64,000 nt of DNA. It comes from Rhodospirillales bacterium. GTDB lineage: Bacteria > Pseudomonadota > Alphaproteobacteria > Rhodospirillales > Shumkoniaceae. The stretch spans positions 1 to 64,000 of the forward strand of contig JADHSV010000003.1 of the NCBI GenBank assembly GCA_016776725.1, in the 5' to 3' direction. This document shows positions 37,477-48,076 of the stretch, piece by piece (the first letter of the stretch is position 1; each line of letters opens with the position of its first letter). The notes under the pieces were generated by a model. The model made no database searches. It worked only from the letters and a program-made list of their open reading frames with translations, and was not told where the DNA came from. Both the position numbers and the translations under genes were made by a program.

Positions 37477-39248
37477 ATGGCGATCGGGCGGATTACCATA
37501 AGCCGGGGTCTGATGTGGGCGCGGCGGGTGTTGCGGAACGACCAGTTGATTCTGGCCGTTCTGGCCGTATTCGTGGGTGCGTGTTCGGGCGGCGCGATTA
37601 TTTTGTTTCGCGAAGGCATTTCGCAGGTTCAATCTGTCTTTTACGGAACGGGCAGCGAGCGCCTGTACGAACACGCCGCATCCCTGCCGTGGTGGTGGAT
37701 TTTGCTGGCGCCCACGGTGGGCGGCGTTCTGGTCGGCCTAACCATTCATTTCCTGATGCGCCGCAAGCGGCCTTCCACGGTGGCCGACGTCATTGCCGCC
37801 ACGGCAATGCAAAGCGGGCGCATGTCCTTGCGGCGCGGGCTCAAGACGGCGATCGTCGATTGCCTGTCCATTGGCGTCGGCGCATCGGTGGGGCGCGAAG
37901 GGCCGGCCGTTCATCTGGGCGCGTCGCTGGGCGGATATCTGGCCAAAGTCCTGCATTTGACGCGCTCGCTATCGCGCACGTTGATGGGTTGCGGGGTGGC
38001 GGCGGCGGTGGCGGCATCGTTTAACGCGCCCATCGCCGGTGCGCTTTTCGCCAACGAGGTGATTATCGGCCACTACGGTTTAAGCGCGTTTGCCCCCATC
38101 GTCATATCCAGCGTCGTCGGCACCATGGTTTCGCACGCCTATTTCGGCGATTTCCCCGCCTTTATCATCACGCAGCACGCCGGTGTTTCCTTCGTTGAAA
38201 TGCCGGCCTTCGCGATTTTGGGGCTGCTGGCCGCGGCCAGCGCCATCGGTGTTATGAACGGGGTCACGGCGGCGGCCAAAGTGTCGGCCAAATTGCCCGG
38301 CCCGGTCTGGCTGCGTCCCGGCGTCGGCGGGTTTTTGGTTGGCGGCATCGCCATTTTCATTCCCCATGTTCTGGGACTGGGATACGGGGTGACCGACGAC
38401 GCCCTGAAAGAGGCGCTCCCCTGGGCCATATTGCTGGCCGCTTTCGTCGGCAAACTGGTGGCGACCACCATCAGTATCGGTTTTGGTTTCGGCGGCGGCA
38501 TATTCAGCGCGGCCCTTTGTATCGGGGCCATGCTGGGCGGTGTGTACGGCGTTGCGGTCACCAGCGTTTTTCCGGCCATATCGTCGGGTGCGGACGTTTA
38601 CACCGTCGTCGGTATGGGGGCAGTGGCTGCCGCCGTGCTGGGCGCACCCATTTCAACGACGCTGATCATCTTCGAGATGACCGGCGATTACGGGCTGACC
38701 GTGGCGGTCATGATCGCCGTCGTGTTGTCGTCTATCGTCACCAAACAGGTGACCGGCCATAATTTCTTCACCTGGCAGTTGGCAAAGCGCGGGCTGGACC
38801 TTCGCGCCGGCTTCGAAACCACTTTGCTGCGCGATTTGCGGGTGCGCGATGTCATGGCGTCGGCGTGTGCGCGTGTTGGCCCCGAAGTCCGCCTGCCGGA
38901 AATCAGGAAACTCCTGCCCAACGCGCCGGGCGGCAGGATTTTCGTCGTCGACGAAGACGATGGGCTTGTGGGTACGATCACGCTCTCCGATCTGGCCGAC
39001 TTCGCCTTTGACGGCGGCGTTGACGATTTGGTCATGGCAAATGACATCGCCCGGCGTCATCCGCCCGTCCTCGCCATTACCGACGATCTGGAACACGCCT
39101 TGCAGATGTTCGGCGAATGGGGCGAAGAACATGTCGCCGTGGTCGATTCAGCCGATTCTCTGGTTTTTCACGGGTGCGTTCATGAAAAAGATGTCATTGC
39201 GGCGTATAATCGGGCATTGGTGGAAACCCGCCGCGAAGAGCACGAATA

Positions 39249-39249
<1 letters not shown>
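37477..39249 (+). CDS. ClC family chloride channel/antiporter with C-terminal CBS domains
   Basis: 590-aa inner-membrane protein. The core ClC domain (about residues 15-430) contains the gating-glutamate motif [14 protein letters not shown], and tandem CBS domains follow (about 445-580: [52 protein letters not shown]). The first selectivity motif GSGIP of classical ClC proteins is absent; the equivalent region reads [12 protein letters not shown], as in a known bacterial subgroup. It may therefore differ in anion selectivity. Start is uncertain: ATG 37477 is listed, while GTG 37426 and ATG 37513 are in frame and no candidate has a strong ribosome site. Its stop overlaps the sdaA start (TAATG), so the two are translated together. 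Confidence 0.88.
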
Positions 39250-40624
<1,375 letters not shown>

Positions 40625-40628
<4 letters not shown>

Positions 40629-41638
40629 TTCGACCCCGTACTGAGCTTTAGCCAATCATGCCGGTCGCGCGAACGAACGACCACGCGCCCTGCCGACATG
40701 CTTTTCCCGCCTGCCGAAAGAACGTCCATGGGAATTTCCGTTCCGGCGACACCGCGCGCCCGGATGCGGCGAAAGAAGTCGACCATGCCGTGAACGGTTT
40801 GGCCGCCGACGCCCATGATGATATCGCCCGCCTGCATTCCGGCGGCATCCGCCGGGCCACCCTTGGTGACGCGGGTCACGAACACGCGCCCCGCGGCTTC
40901 GTTCGTTGTCAGACCCAGCCAGGGATGCGCCGGAGCCGTGCGGCGGCCCGATGTCAGAAGGTCGGCCATGATCGGTTTCAAAAGGTCGATGGGAACAAAC
41001 ATATTGCCCGCCAGCGGCGGCGGGCCGCGAAACGCGTCATTAACGAAAAGCGAGCCTATCCCCACCACTTCGCCGTTCCGATTGATCAGGGGCGCGCCGC
41101 CGAATCCCGGATGAGCCGGAGCCGTGAAAATTGCGTTTTCCAGCAGGTATTCCCAATAACCGGCGAAGGGGCGGCGATCGACCACCCTTTGCGGTGTAAC
41201 CGGCTGCGGCCCATCGGGGCCGAGGGCAAGAACGGGATCGTTCTTTTCCACTTCCGATGAACGACCCAGACGCACCGGTTCGACCGCCAGCGGAGAAAGC
41301 GCGCGCAGCAATCCAAAACCCGTTTCATGGTCGTAGGCGATGATGGATGCGGGGATTTCACGCCCTTCGAAATCCGTCAGGCTAACGGAACTGGCTTCCA
41401 GAACAAGGTATCCGATGGTCAGAACCAGGCCGTTGCCATCAATCACCACCCCGCCGCCCCGGCGCGTGCGCCCCAGGGAATTGGCGGTTCGCGCATCGGC
41501 GGGAACGTCGGCCTGAACGGCAACGACGGCACGGTAAAGTTCAAAAACCTGATCTTTGGTCAACGACGCCGCCGTGGCCGGCGCAATTGTGCAAAGGCCG
41601 ACCACAAACGTGATGGCGATGCCATGAAGGAGGCGCAT
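40625..41638 (-). CDS. HtrA/S1C-like periplasmic pseudoprotease with PDZ domain
   Basis: 337-aa exported protein. The signal peptide (residues 1-24, cleavage after ATAA) precedes a trypsin-like chymotrypsin-fold domain and a C-terminal PDZ domain (about 225-320, with [23 protein letters not shown]). All three catalytic positions are replaced. The HtrA motif TNNHV reads TIGYL (His to Tyr), the SDIAL motif reads TGFGL (Asp to Gly), and GNSGGP reads GFGGAP (Ser to Gly). The fold-defining glycines and hydrophobic core residues remain, so it is probably an intact protein with a binding rather than cleaving role, for example a chaperone or adaptor. It is alone on its strand, between sdaA and the UvrD gene. 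Confidence 0.85.
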
Positions 41639-41737
41639 ATCCGATCTCCCTCAAATTATCCGATCTCAAGTAAGTGGGAACTGACCGGCGTAACGAAAAG
41701 GTTTTTGAATGACGGAATCGGTTGCTATAAACCGCCC

Positions 41738-44011
41738 ATGTCTGATCCATTTGACTTAGCCGAACCCAACACGCCATCGCCCGCCGCCGAGACCCCGTAT
41801 CTCGATGGTTTGAACGAGTGGCAGCGCGAAGCGGTGGAAGCCATCGACGGCCCGCATCTGGTGCTGGCCGGGGCCGGAACCGGAAAAACCCGCGTGCTGA
41901 CCACGCGGTTGGCCCACATTCTTATCCAGGGCAAGGCCCGGCACTGGCAAATCCTGGCCGTTACCTTCACCAACAAGGCGGCCCGCGAAATGCGCGAACG
42001 GGTCGGTGCGATTTTGGGAACCGAGGTTGAAAACTGGTGGGTCGGCACCTTCCATGCACTGTGCGTTAAAATCCTGCGCAAGCATGCGTCCGCCGTCGGG
42101 TTAGCGTCCAACTTCACCATCCTCGATGACGACGATCAGGTGCGCCTGATCAAGCAATTGCTGGAAGTGAACGGCATCGATGAGAAGAAGACACCGGCCC
42201 GCGCCGTGCTGTCCGTCATCCAGCGTTGGAAGGATCGCGGACTGACGCCCGATAAGGTGAGCGCGGGCGAAGGCTCGGACGCATTTGATGGGCAGGCACT
42301 GAGCATCTACGAGGACTATCAGGCGCGCCTGCAAAGTCTGAACGCGGCCGATTTCGGCGATCTGTTGCTGCACTGTCTGACCCTTCTGCAAAAAGATGCG
42401 CAAGTGCTGGCCGCCTATCGCGAGCAGTTCCGCTACATTCTGGTGGACGAATACCAGGACACCAACGTCGCCCAGTATCTGTGGCTGCGCCTGTTGGCCG
42501 GGACCGACGGCAATATCTGCTGCGTGGGCGACGACGACCAGTCCATCTATTCGTGGCGCGGGGCCGAGGTCGGTAACATCCTGCGATTCGAGAAGGATTT
42601 TCCCGGCGCCCATGTGGTGCGGCTGGAACGCAACTACCGCTCAACGCCGAATATCCTGGGCGCGGCCTCAGGGCTGATCGCCAACAACGACGGGCGGCTG
42701 GGCAAGACCCTTTGGACCGAGGGCGAGGCGGGCGACAAGGTTGTTCTCAACGGTGTCTGGGACGGGGCCGAGGAGGCGCGTTATGTCGGCAGCGAGATCG
42801 AGGTTCTGCATTCCAAAAAGCACCGGCTGAACGAAATCGCCATACTGGTGCGCGCCGGTTTTCAGACCCGCGAGTTCGAAGAACGGCTGATTACCCTGGG
42901 CGTCCCCTACCGGGTTGTCGGCGGCCAGCGTTTCTACGAGCGTCAGGAAATTCGTGACGCCATCGCGTATTTGCGGGTGATCTGGCAGCCCAACGACGAT
43001 CTGGCGTTTGAACGCATCGTTAACGTGCCCAAGCGCGGCATCGGCAAGGCGACCCTGCAGACAGTCCATATCCTGGCCCGGGCCGAGCGCATTTCGCTGA
43101 GCGCCGCCGTCACCCAGTTGGTGGCGACGGACGAGTTGAAAGCCAAGGCGCGCAACACCCTATCGAACCTGATGGACGAGTTTGAACGCTGGCGCGGGCT
43201 TCTAACGGGCGACAATCAGGGCGAACTGATGGCCGAGGTTCTGGATCAATCGGGTTATATCGACATGTGGCGGGCCAGCCGCGCACCCGACGCGCCGGGG
43301 CGGATCGACAATCTCAAGGAATTGGTCGCCGCCATGGACCAGTTCGACAGTCTGGAAACATTTCTCGAACACGTCAGTCTGGTCATGGAAAACGACGAGG
43401 CCGTCACCGACGACAAGGTCAACCTGATGACCCTGCACGGGGCCAAGGGCCTTGAGTTCGAGGCCGTCTTTCTTCCCGGGTGGGAAGAGGGCCTGTTTCC
43501 CCATCAACGCGCGTTGGACGAGGGCGGAACCGGGGGTCTGGAAGAGGAACGAAGGTTGGCCTATGTGGGGCTGACGCGGGCGCGCAAGCGCGCAACGGTC
43601 TCGTTTGCCGCCAACCGGCGAATTTACGGCCAGTGGCAAAGCGCCATCCCGTCCAGGTTTATCGACGAGCTTCCGGGCGAATATGTGCGCCGCTCGGCAG
43701 CGCCCGGCCTTTATGGCTACGGCGGGGGGTTGGGCGAGGGCGGTTCGCGCGGTGCGTTGAGCGATGGCGGAGCGTCCTTTGGACAGAACGGCGCCCGGCG
43801 CCGCCAGCGCCGTGCGGGGTTGATTGATGACGCCGGTTGGCACACCGAATCAGGTGCGGACGCCAAATCCAAATTCAATTTGGGGCAGCGCGTTTTCCAC
43901 CAGAAGTTCGGTTACGGCCGCATCGTCACCATTCAGGGGAACAAGCTGGAAATAGACTTTGAGCACACCGGCAAGAAAAAGGTAATTGACAGCTTTGTCG
44001 AGGAAGTGTAA
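41738..44011 (+). CDS. UvrD/PcrA/Rep-type superfamily 1A DNA helicase
   Basis: 757-aa ATP-dependent 3'-5' helicase for repair and replication restart. Motif Q is LNEWQREAVEA, Walker A is GAGTGKT (Lys50), motif Ia VTFTNKAAREMRER, Walker B VDEYQDTN, motif III GDDDQSIYSWRGA, motif IV RLERNYRS, and the C-terminal motifs LMTLHGAKGLEF and YVGLTRAR are all present. After a Gly-rich linker (about 665-700) the extreme C-terminus (GQRVFHQKFGYGRIV... to the end) is the Tudor-like domain of PcrA/UvrD that contacts RNA polymerase. ATG 41738 is the first start after the divergent pseudoprotease; longer open frames overlap that gene. Confidence 0.95.
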   Translation: MSDPFDLAEPNTPSPAAETPYLDGLNEWQREAVEAIDGPHLVLAGAGTGKTRVLTTRLAHILIQGKARHWQILAVTFTNKAAREMRERVGAILGTEVENWWVGTFHALCVKILRKHASAVGLASNFTILDDDDQVRLIKQLLEVNGIDEKKTPARAVLSVIQRWKDRGLTPDKVSAGEGSDAFDGQALSIYEDYQARLQSLNAADFGDLLLHCLTLLQKDAQVLAAYREQFRYILVDEYQDTNVAQYLWLRLLAGTDGNICCVGDDDQSIYSWRGAEVGNILRFEKDFPGAHVVRLERNYRSTPNILGAASGLIANNDGRLGKTLWTEGEAGDKVVLNGVWDGAEEARYVGSEIEVLHSKKHRLNEIAILVRAGFQTREFEERLITLGVPYRVVGGQRFYERQEIRDAIAYLRVIWQPNDDLAFERIVNVPKRGIGKATLQTVHILARAERISLSAAVTQLVATDELKAKARNTLSNLMDEFERWRGLLTGDNQGELMAEVLDQSGYIDMWRASRAPDAPGRIDNLKELVAAMDQFDSLETFLEHVSLVMENDEAVTDDKVNLMTLHGAKGLEFEAVFLPGWEEGLFPHQRALDEGGTGGLEEERRLAYVGLTRARKRATVSFAANRRIYGQWQSAIPSRFIDELPGEYVRRSAAPGLYGYGGGLGEGGSRGALSDGGASFGQNGARRRQRRAGLIDDAGWHTESGADAKSKFNLGQRVFHQKFGYGRIVTIQGNKLEIDFEHTGKKKVIDSFVEEV

Positions 44012-44036
44012 CCGGCATTATGGAAGAAGAGGAAAC

Positions 44037-44072
44037 GTCGCGGCGAACGCGGGACTTTTACCTTTTTTTTAC
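44037..44072 (+). terminator. Possible terminator after the helicase gene
   Basis: GTCGCG and CGCGGGAC can pair (with a two-base bulge) around GCGAA, followed by CTTTTACC and eight T. It lies 26 bases after the stop codon. The stem is weak, so this is tentative. Confidence 0.4.
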
Positions 44073-44127
44073 CAAGAACGGCTAAGGTAGCCAAAAAAAG
44101 ATTTCCCAACCCCAGGGAGGGCAGGAC

Positions 44128-44310
44128 ATGGGGGAAAAATATATGGCGCGGTACTCCGTGGTTTATGATGACCTGGTCGCCAAGTGGGCGGTCGTCGATA
44201 CGAATGCCGCCGGTATGGTAATCGGCTTTCACGATCAGGAAGAAGTTGCGCAAAATTCGGCCCAGCTTGAAGAGAGAGTTTGGCCGGAACGCTACGGCGA
44301 GAGTGACTGA
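44128..44310 (+). CDS. Small conserved-looking protein of unknown function
   Basis: 60 aa. I do not recognise a family. The ribosome site is strong (AGGGAGGGCAGG just before ATG 44128), codon use matches the neighbours, and the product is acidic and well folded in appearance (MARYSVVYDDLVAKWAVVDT, then an amphipathic C-terminal helix with EEVAQNSAQLEERVW). A second ATG at 44143 also has GGGGGA before it and may be the true start, giving 55 aa. It lies between the helicase gene and prmA, 48 bases before the latter. No membrane segment, cysteine motif or signal peptide is present. Confidence 0.65.
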   Translation: MGEKYMARYSVVYDDLVAKWAVVDTNAAGMVIGFHDQEEVAQNSAQLEERVWPERYGESD

Positions 44311-44358
44311 AGGGGCGTAATCGCCTCCCTGACGATCTGTCTTTAGGAGTTCCCGTAA

Positions 44359-45240
44359 GTGACGATTACGGCAGCCGTCTGGCGCATTACCTGCATCGTG
44401 CCGACGCGTGTTGCCGAGGCCTTCACTGACGGTCTTGAACCCTATTTCACGGCTGTTTCGTGGTTCGTTCCCTCTGATAATGCCCCTGAAGCCCGTGTCG
44501 AGGGCTACACGGATACGGAGCCCGACCGCGCCGTTCTGGACGCCGGGTTTGGCGCCGTGGCGGCGGCCGTTGGTATCAAGACGCCGGACATCGACATTAC
44601 CTGGTTTCCGCCGCGCGATTGGGTGGCGGAGAACCGCCGCGCGTTCGAACCTTTTTCGGTGGGGTGTTTTTTCGTCCATGATTCCGACCATCGCGGCGCA
44701 CGGCCCATTGCCAGCATCGGTCTTGAGGTGGACGCGGGGCTCGCTTTTGGGTCGGGACGTCACGAAAGCACATCCGGGTGCCTTCTGGCGCTGGATGGAT
44801 TGCGCAAGAAGCGTTTTCGCCGTCCGCTCGACATGGGGTGTGGGTCCGGCATTCTGGCGATTGCGCTGGCCAAGACCCGGCGCTTGCCGGTTCTGGCCGC
44901 CGATGTGGATAAGGAAGCGGTTCGCGTGACCCGCGCCAACGCGCGCATCAACGTGGTGGCGGAACACATGCGCGCGCTTTGCGGCAACGGTTACAAAGAC
45001 CGGGAAGTTCGCCGCCGTGGTCCGTATGATCTGATTGTCGCCAACATCCTGGCCAACCCGCTTTGCGTTATGGCCAGGGACCTGGCACGCAATCTGGAAC
45101 CCGGCGGGTACGCTGTTCTTGCGGGCTTTGTTATCGAAGATGCCAACCGCGTTTACGCGGCCCACCGGCGGGTCGGTCTGCGCCTGGTGCGCCGGATTAA
45201 TTTGCGCGGATGGCAGTGTCTGGTTCTGCGCAAGCCCTAG
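44359..45240 (+). CDS. prmA: Ribosomal protein L11 methyltransferase PrmA
   Basis: 293-aa SAM-dependent methyltransferase that trimethylates ribosomal protein L11. The small N-terminal substrate-recognition domain (about 1-75) is followed by FGSGRHESTSGCL, characteristic of PrmA, motif I LDMGCGSGILAIALA, the acidic DVDKEAVRVTRANA and the NPPY-like segment IVANILANPL. Normal length. GTG 44359 is preceded by AGGAG. The stop codon overlaps by 4 bases the stop of the convergent DMT gene. Confidence 0.94.
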   Translation: MTITAAVWRITCIVPTRVAEAFTDGLEPYFTAVSWFVPSDNAPEARVEGYTDTEPDRAVLDAGFGAVAAAVGIKTPDIDITWFPPRDWVAENRRAFEPFSVGCFFVHDSDHRGARPIASIGLEVDAGLAFGSGRHESTSGCLLALDGLRKKRFRRPLDMGCGSGILAIALAKTRRLPVLAADVDKEAVRVTRANARINVVAEHMRALCGNGYKDREVRRRGPYDLIVANILANPLCVMARDLARNLEPGGYAVLAGFVIEDANRVYAAHRRVGLRLVRRINLRGWQCLVLRKP

Positions 45241-46118
45241 CGCAATTCCGCCCGCGCTCCCAGATAGATGCCGCACATAATGACCGGTGCGCCAACCAGC
45301 GTGGCGACGGGAATGGCCTCTCCGAAATAGAGCAATCCGAAAATTGAAGCCAGAATTGGTTCGCCCAGCAGGCAAACGGCGACAAAGCCCGGACTGAACA
45401 GTTTGAGCGACCAGTTGTATCCACCGTGTCCGATCAGTTGGGACAGCAGCGCCATGGCGATCATGGCGGCATAGGTTTCGTTGCTGAGGCCCGTGATCGG
45501 CAGCTTCATAACCAGCACCAATGCCCACAACAGCCCCGCCGAAATGCCGTAACAAAGGGCCAGATAAGAGAGCAGGGAAATGCCGTTGCGGCGGGCCAGT
45601 CGGCCCAGCATCAGGTATCCGGCGGCGCACATGCCGCCCAATAAAGCCAGACCGTCGCCGAACAGCGAGCTGCCGCCCGCACCGGCGCTGCCGTATCCGA
45701 TGATAGCGCCCCCCGCCACCGAAAGGCCGACGCTGGCGATCACCATGCCGCGCGGCCGATGCCTTGTCGCAATGGTCATGACGATGGCGATCCACACCGG
45801 GTTCAGGGTCACCAGCACGGTCGAATTGGCGATGGAGGTGTAGTTGAGCGAGGATATCCAGGTAACGAAGTGAACGGCCAGAAAGCAGCCCGCACCAGCG
45901 CTGTAAAGCAGGGTTCGGCGGCTTAGCGCGGTCAGTTCACGCCAACGCAGGGCAAGGGCAAGCGGGACCACCACGGCAGCCGCGATGCCGACCCGGAACG
46001 CCGAGATCACAAAGGGGTGCGCGTCCGCCACCCGCACGAAGATAGAGCCATGCGAAACGGCCAGCAGCGCCACCAAAAGAACGGCAATTGCGGATGCTGT
46101 GGAGGGGCGTTCGCTCAT
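45237..46118 (-). CDS. EamA/DMT superfamily transporter
   Basis: 293-aa inner-membrane protein with ten hydrophobic segments in two five-helix repeats, the standard EamA (drug/metabolite transporter) layout. Conserved parts include HPFVISAFRVGIAAAVVVPLAL in the first half and GEPILASIFGLLYFGEAI in the second. Members export or import small metabolites such as amino acids or purines. The substrate cannot be told from sequence. It is divergent from hisG, with a 118-base promoter region in between. Confidence 0.9.
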   Translation of the reverse strand: MSERPSTASAIAVLLVALLAVSHGSIFVRVADAHPFVISAFRVGIAAAVVVPLALALRWRELTALSRRTLLYSAGAGCFLAVHFVTWISSLNYTSIANSTVLVTLNPVWIAIVMTIATRHRPRGMVIASVGLSVAGGAIIGYGSAGAGGSSLFGDGLALLGGMCAAGYLMLGRLARRNGISLLSYLALCYGISAGLLWALVLVMKLPITGLSNETYAAMIAMALLSQLIGHGGYNWSLKLFSPGFVAVCLLGEPILASIFGLLYFGEAIPVATLVGAPVIMCGIYLGARAELR

Positions 46119-46236
46119 GCTTGCATCCTAACGCGATTAAGCCCATGGGCAAACAGGGGTTGCGCCATGGGGGCACGACTTGCTATTGAGCGGCGGTTTT
46201 GATTGAATTCCAACCAAACTGGAAAGCGTGAACGAT

Positions 46237-47109
46237 ATGAAGCAACTTCGATTTGGGATTCCCAAAGGCAGCCTGGAAAACGCCACCATCGACCTGTTCG
46301 GACAGGCCGGATGGAAGATTTCGGGCCGTTCGCGCAACTATTTCCCGGCCATCGACGACGATGACATGGCCTGCGCGCTGGTGCGCTCGCAGGAAATGGG
46401 GCCGACGGTGGCCAGCGGAACGCTGGATGCGGGCCTTACCGGTATGGACTGGGTGATGGAAACGCAAGCCGATGTCGAGACCGTTTGCGACTTCGTTTAT
46501 TCCAAGGCGTCCGACAAGCCGTCGCGCTGGGTGCTGATTGCCGATCGCGAGTCCGATATTCACAGTGTCGAGGATCTGGAAGGCAAAAAGGTCGTTACCG
46601 AATTGATCGGCTTCACGCGGCGCTATTTGGAAGAACGCGGCGTCAACGCCTCGGTCGAGTTTTCGTGGGGCGCGACCGAGGGCAAGGTGGTGCAGGGCTT
46701 GGCCGACGCCGCCGTGGAAATCACCGAAACCGGCAGCACGATTAAGGCCCACGGCCTGCGCATCGTGTGTGACCTGATGCAAACCCACACGGTCCTCATC
46801 GCCAATAAAGAGGCCCTCAAGGATCCCTTCAAGAAAGCCAAGATCGATCAGATCGCCCTGTTGCTGACGGCGGCGTTGACGGCCCGCGAAAAGGTGCTCT
46901 TGAAGATGAATGCGCCTGCCGACGCGCTGGACGCCGTGATTGGCGTGCTGCCCAGCCTCAACGCCCCCACCGTCAACCACTTGTCGGATGAAAACTGGGT
47001 TGCCGTGGAAACCGTGGTCGACCGCGATCAGGTGCGCATCCTGATCCCCGAACTGCGCGCCGCCGGCGCCGAAGGCATCCTGGAACTGGACATCCAGAAA
47101 ATCTGCTAG
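46237..47109 (+). CDS. hisG: ATP phosphoribosyltransferase HisG (long form)
   Basis: 290-aa first enzyme of histidine biosynthesis, joining ATP and PRPP. It begins MKQLRFGIPKGSLENAT and contains the catalytic and PRPP-binding blocks ALVRSQEMGPTVASGTLDAGLTG-like region and EITETGSTIKAHGLRIV. The extra C-terminal domain of about 75 residues (LLKMNAPADALDAVIGVLPSL onward) is the histidine-sensing regulatory domain of the long form, so no HisZ partner is needed. GTG 46228 is in frame, but GGAAAG is only one base from it and ten from ATG 46237, so the ATG is preferred. It is not in a his operon here; a long palindrome follows the gene. Confidence 0.93.
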   Translation: MKQLRFGIPKGSLENATIDLFGQAGWKISGRSRNYFPAIDDDDMACALVRSQEMGPTVASGTLDAGLTGMDWVMETQADVETVCDFVYSKASDKPSRWVLIADRESDIHSVEDLEGKKVVTELIGFTRRYLEERGVNASVEFSWGATEGKVVQGLADAAVEITETGSTIKAHGLRIVCDLMQTHTVLIANKEALKDPFKKAKIDQIALLLTAALTAREKVLLKMNAPADALDAVIGVLPSLNAPTVNHLSDENWVAVETVVDRDQVRILIPELRAAGAEGILELDIQKIC

Positions 47110-47129
47110 ACCAGAGCAGTATTTCGTAG

Positions 47130-47182
47130 TTACGTGACAGTACACTAAATTATTATAAATAATTTAGTGTACTGTCACGTAA
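47130..47182. repeat. Long perfect palindrome, copy A (25-bp arms, 3-base centre)
   Basis: The arms 47130-47154 and 47158-47182 are exact reverse complements with only ATA between them. The core GTGACAGTACACTAAAT recurs with small changes in copy B at 58990-59044. It lies between the convergent hisG (stop 47109) and dehydrogenase (stop 47189) genes, only 7 bases from the latter. RNA from either strand would form a very stable hairpin, but there is no T run. A dispersed palindromic repeat or small non-autonomous mobile element is likely. Confidence 0.95.
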
Positions 47183-47188
47183 TATCGG

Positions 47189-48076
47189 CTACTCGAGGGT
47201 TTCGTCGATGGCTTTGATGATGCCGGCCTGATCCAGTTTGGCTCCGCCGTCTTCGATCAGCTTGTCCCACAGGCCCAGATTAAGGCGCGTTGACGGCAGT
47301 TCGAGATCGTACTCGGCGCCCAGTTCAAGGGCCTGGGCCATGTCCTTGCGTTGAATGGTGGCGTGCGCGCCGGGGGTATAGTCGCAATCGATCATACGCT
47401 GGCCGTGAACTTCCAAAATACGTGACGCGGCGAACCCACCCATGAGCGCCTCGCGCACCTTTGCCGCATCGACGCCGGCGCGCCGCGCCAAACTGATGGC
47501 TTCGGCAACGGCCCCCAGGGTCAGCCCGACAATCACCTGATTGGCCGCTTTGGCCACGTGTCCCGCGCCGATGCCGCCGATGTGGGTCACGCTGTTTCCC
47601 AACACGTCGAATACCGGTTTGGCGCGTGAAAAAGCAGCATCGGTTCCGCCTGCCATGATGGTCAACGACCCTTCGCGTGCGCCGATCTCGCCGCCGGACA
47701 CGGGCCCGTCGACGTAGTCCCCGCCACGCCCGGTCACAGCCTTGGCAAAGCGCTTGGTGGCGCTGGCCAATGTTGTTCCCATATCGATGACCAGAGTGCC
47801 CGGCGCGATCGCCTGGGCGACGCCGTCGGCGCCCAGCACCACAGTCTCCACCGCCGCCGTGTCCGTTACCATGAAGATAACAATTTCCGAGCGCGCGGCG
47901 GCATCGCCGGGGCTGGTTGCTGGGCTTGCCCCGTCGGCCACCAGCGCCGCCAGCGCATCTTCCGCGACATCGAACACAACGATGTTCGCGCCCGCCGCCA
48001 TGAGGTTGCGGCTCATCCATTTGCCCATCAGGCCCAGGCCGATGAACCCGATCGTACTAGCGGCAAGTTCAGTCAT
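47189..48076 (-). CDS. Beta-hydroxyacid dehydrogenase (3-hydroxyisobutyrate / tartronate semialdehyde reductase family)
   Basis: 295-aa NAD(P)-dependent enzyme. The Rossmann motif IGFIGLGLMG opens the protein, DGPVSGGEIGAREGSLTIMAGG is the substrate-binding signature, and the catalytic Lys is in GHVAKAANQVIVG. The C-terminal all-helical domain is complete. Substrates in this family include 3-hydroxyisobutyrate, tartronate semialdehyde, glyoxylate and 6-phosphogluconate-like acids; the protein cannot be assigned further. Its start overlaps the TerB-like stop by 4 bases, so the two genes form an operon. Confidence 0.92.
   Translation of the reverse strand: MTELAASTIGFIGLGLMGKWMSRNLMAAGANIVVFDVAEDALAALVADGASPATSPGDAAARSEIVIFMVTDTAAVETVVLGADGVAQAIAPGTLVIDMGTTLASATKRFAKAVTGRGGDYVDGPVSGGEIGAREGSLTIMAGGTDAAFSRAKPVFDVLGNSVTHIGGIGAGHVAKAANQVIVGLTLGAVAEAISLARRAGVDAAKVREALMGGFAASRILEVHGQRMIDCDYTPGAHATIQRKDMAQALELGAEYDLELPSTRLNLGLWDKLIEDGGAKLDQAGIIKAIDETLE

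Noticed and set aside
43933..45795. 620-codon open frame on the minus strand
   Set aside because: It crosses the helicase end, prmA and the DMT gene in an unrelated frame; low-complexity composition.
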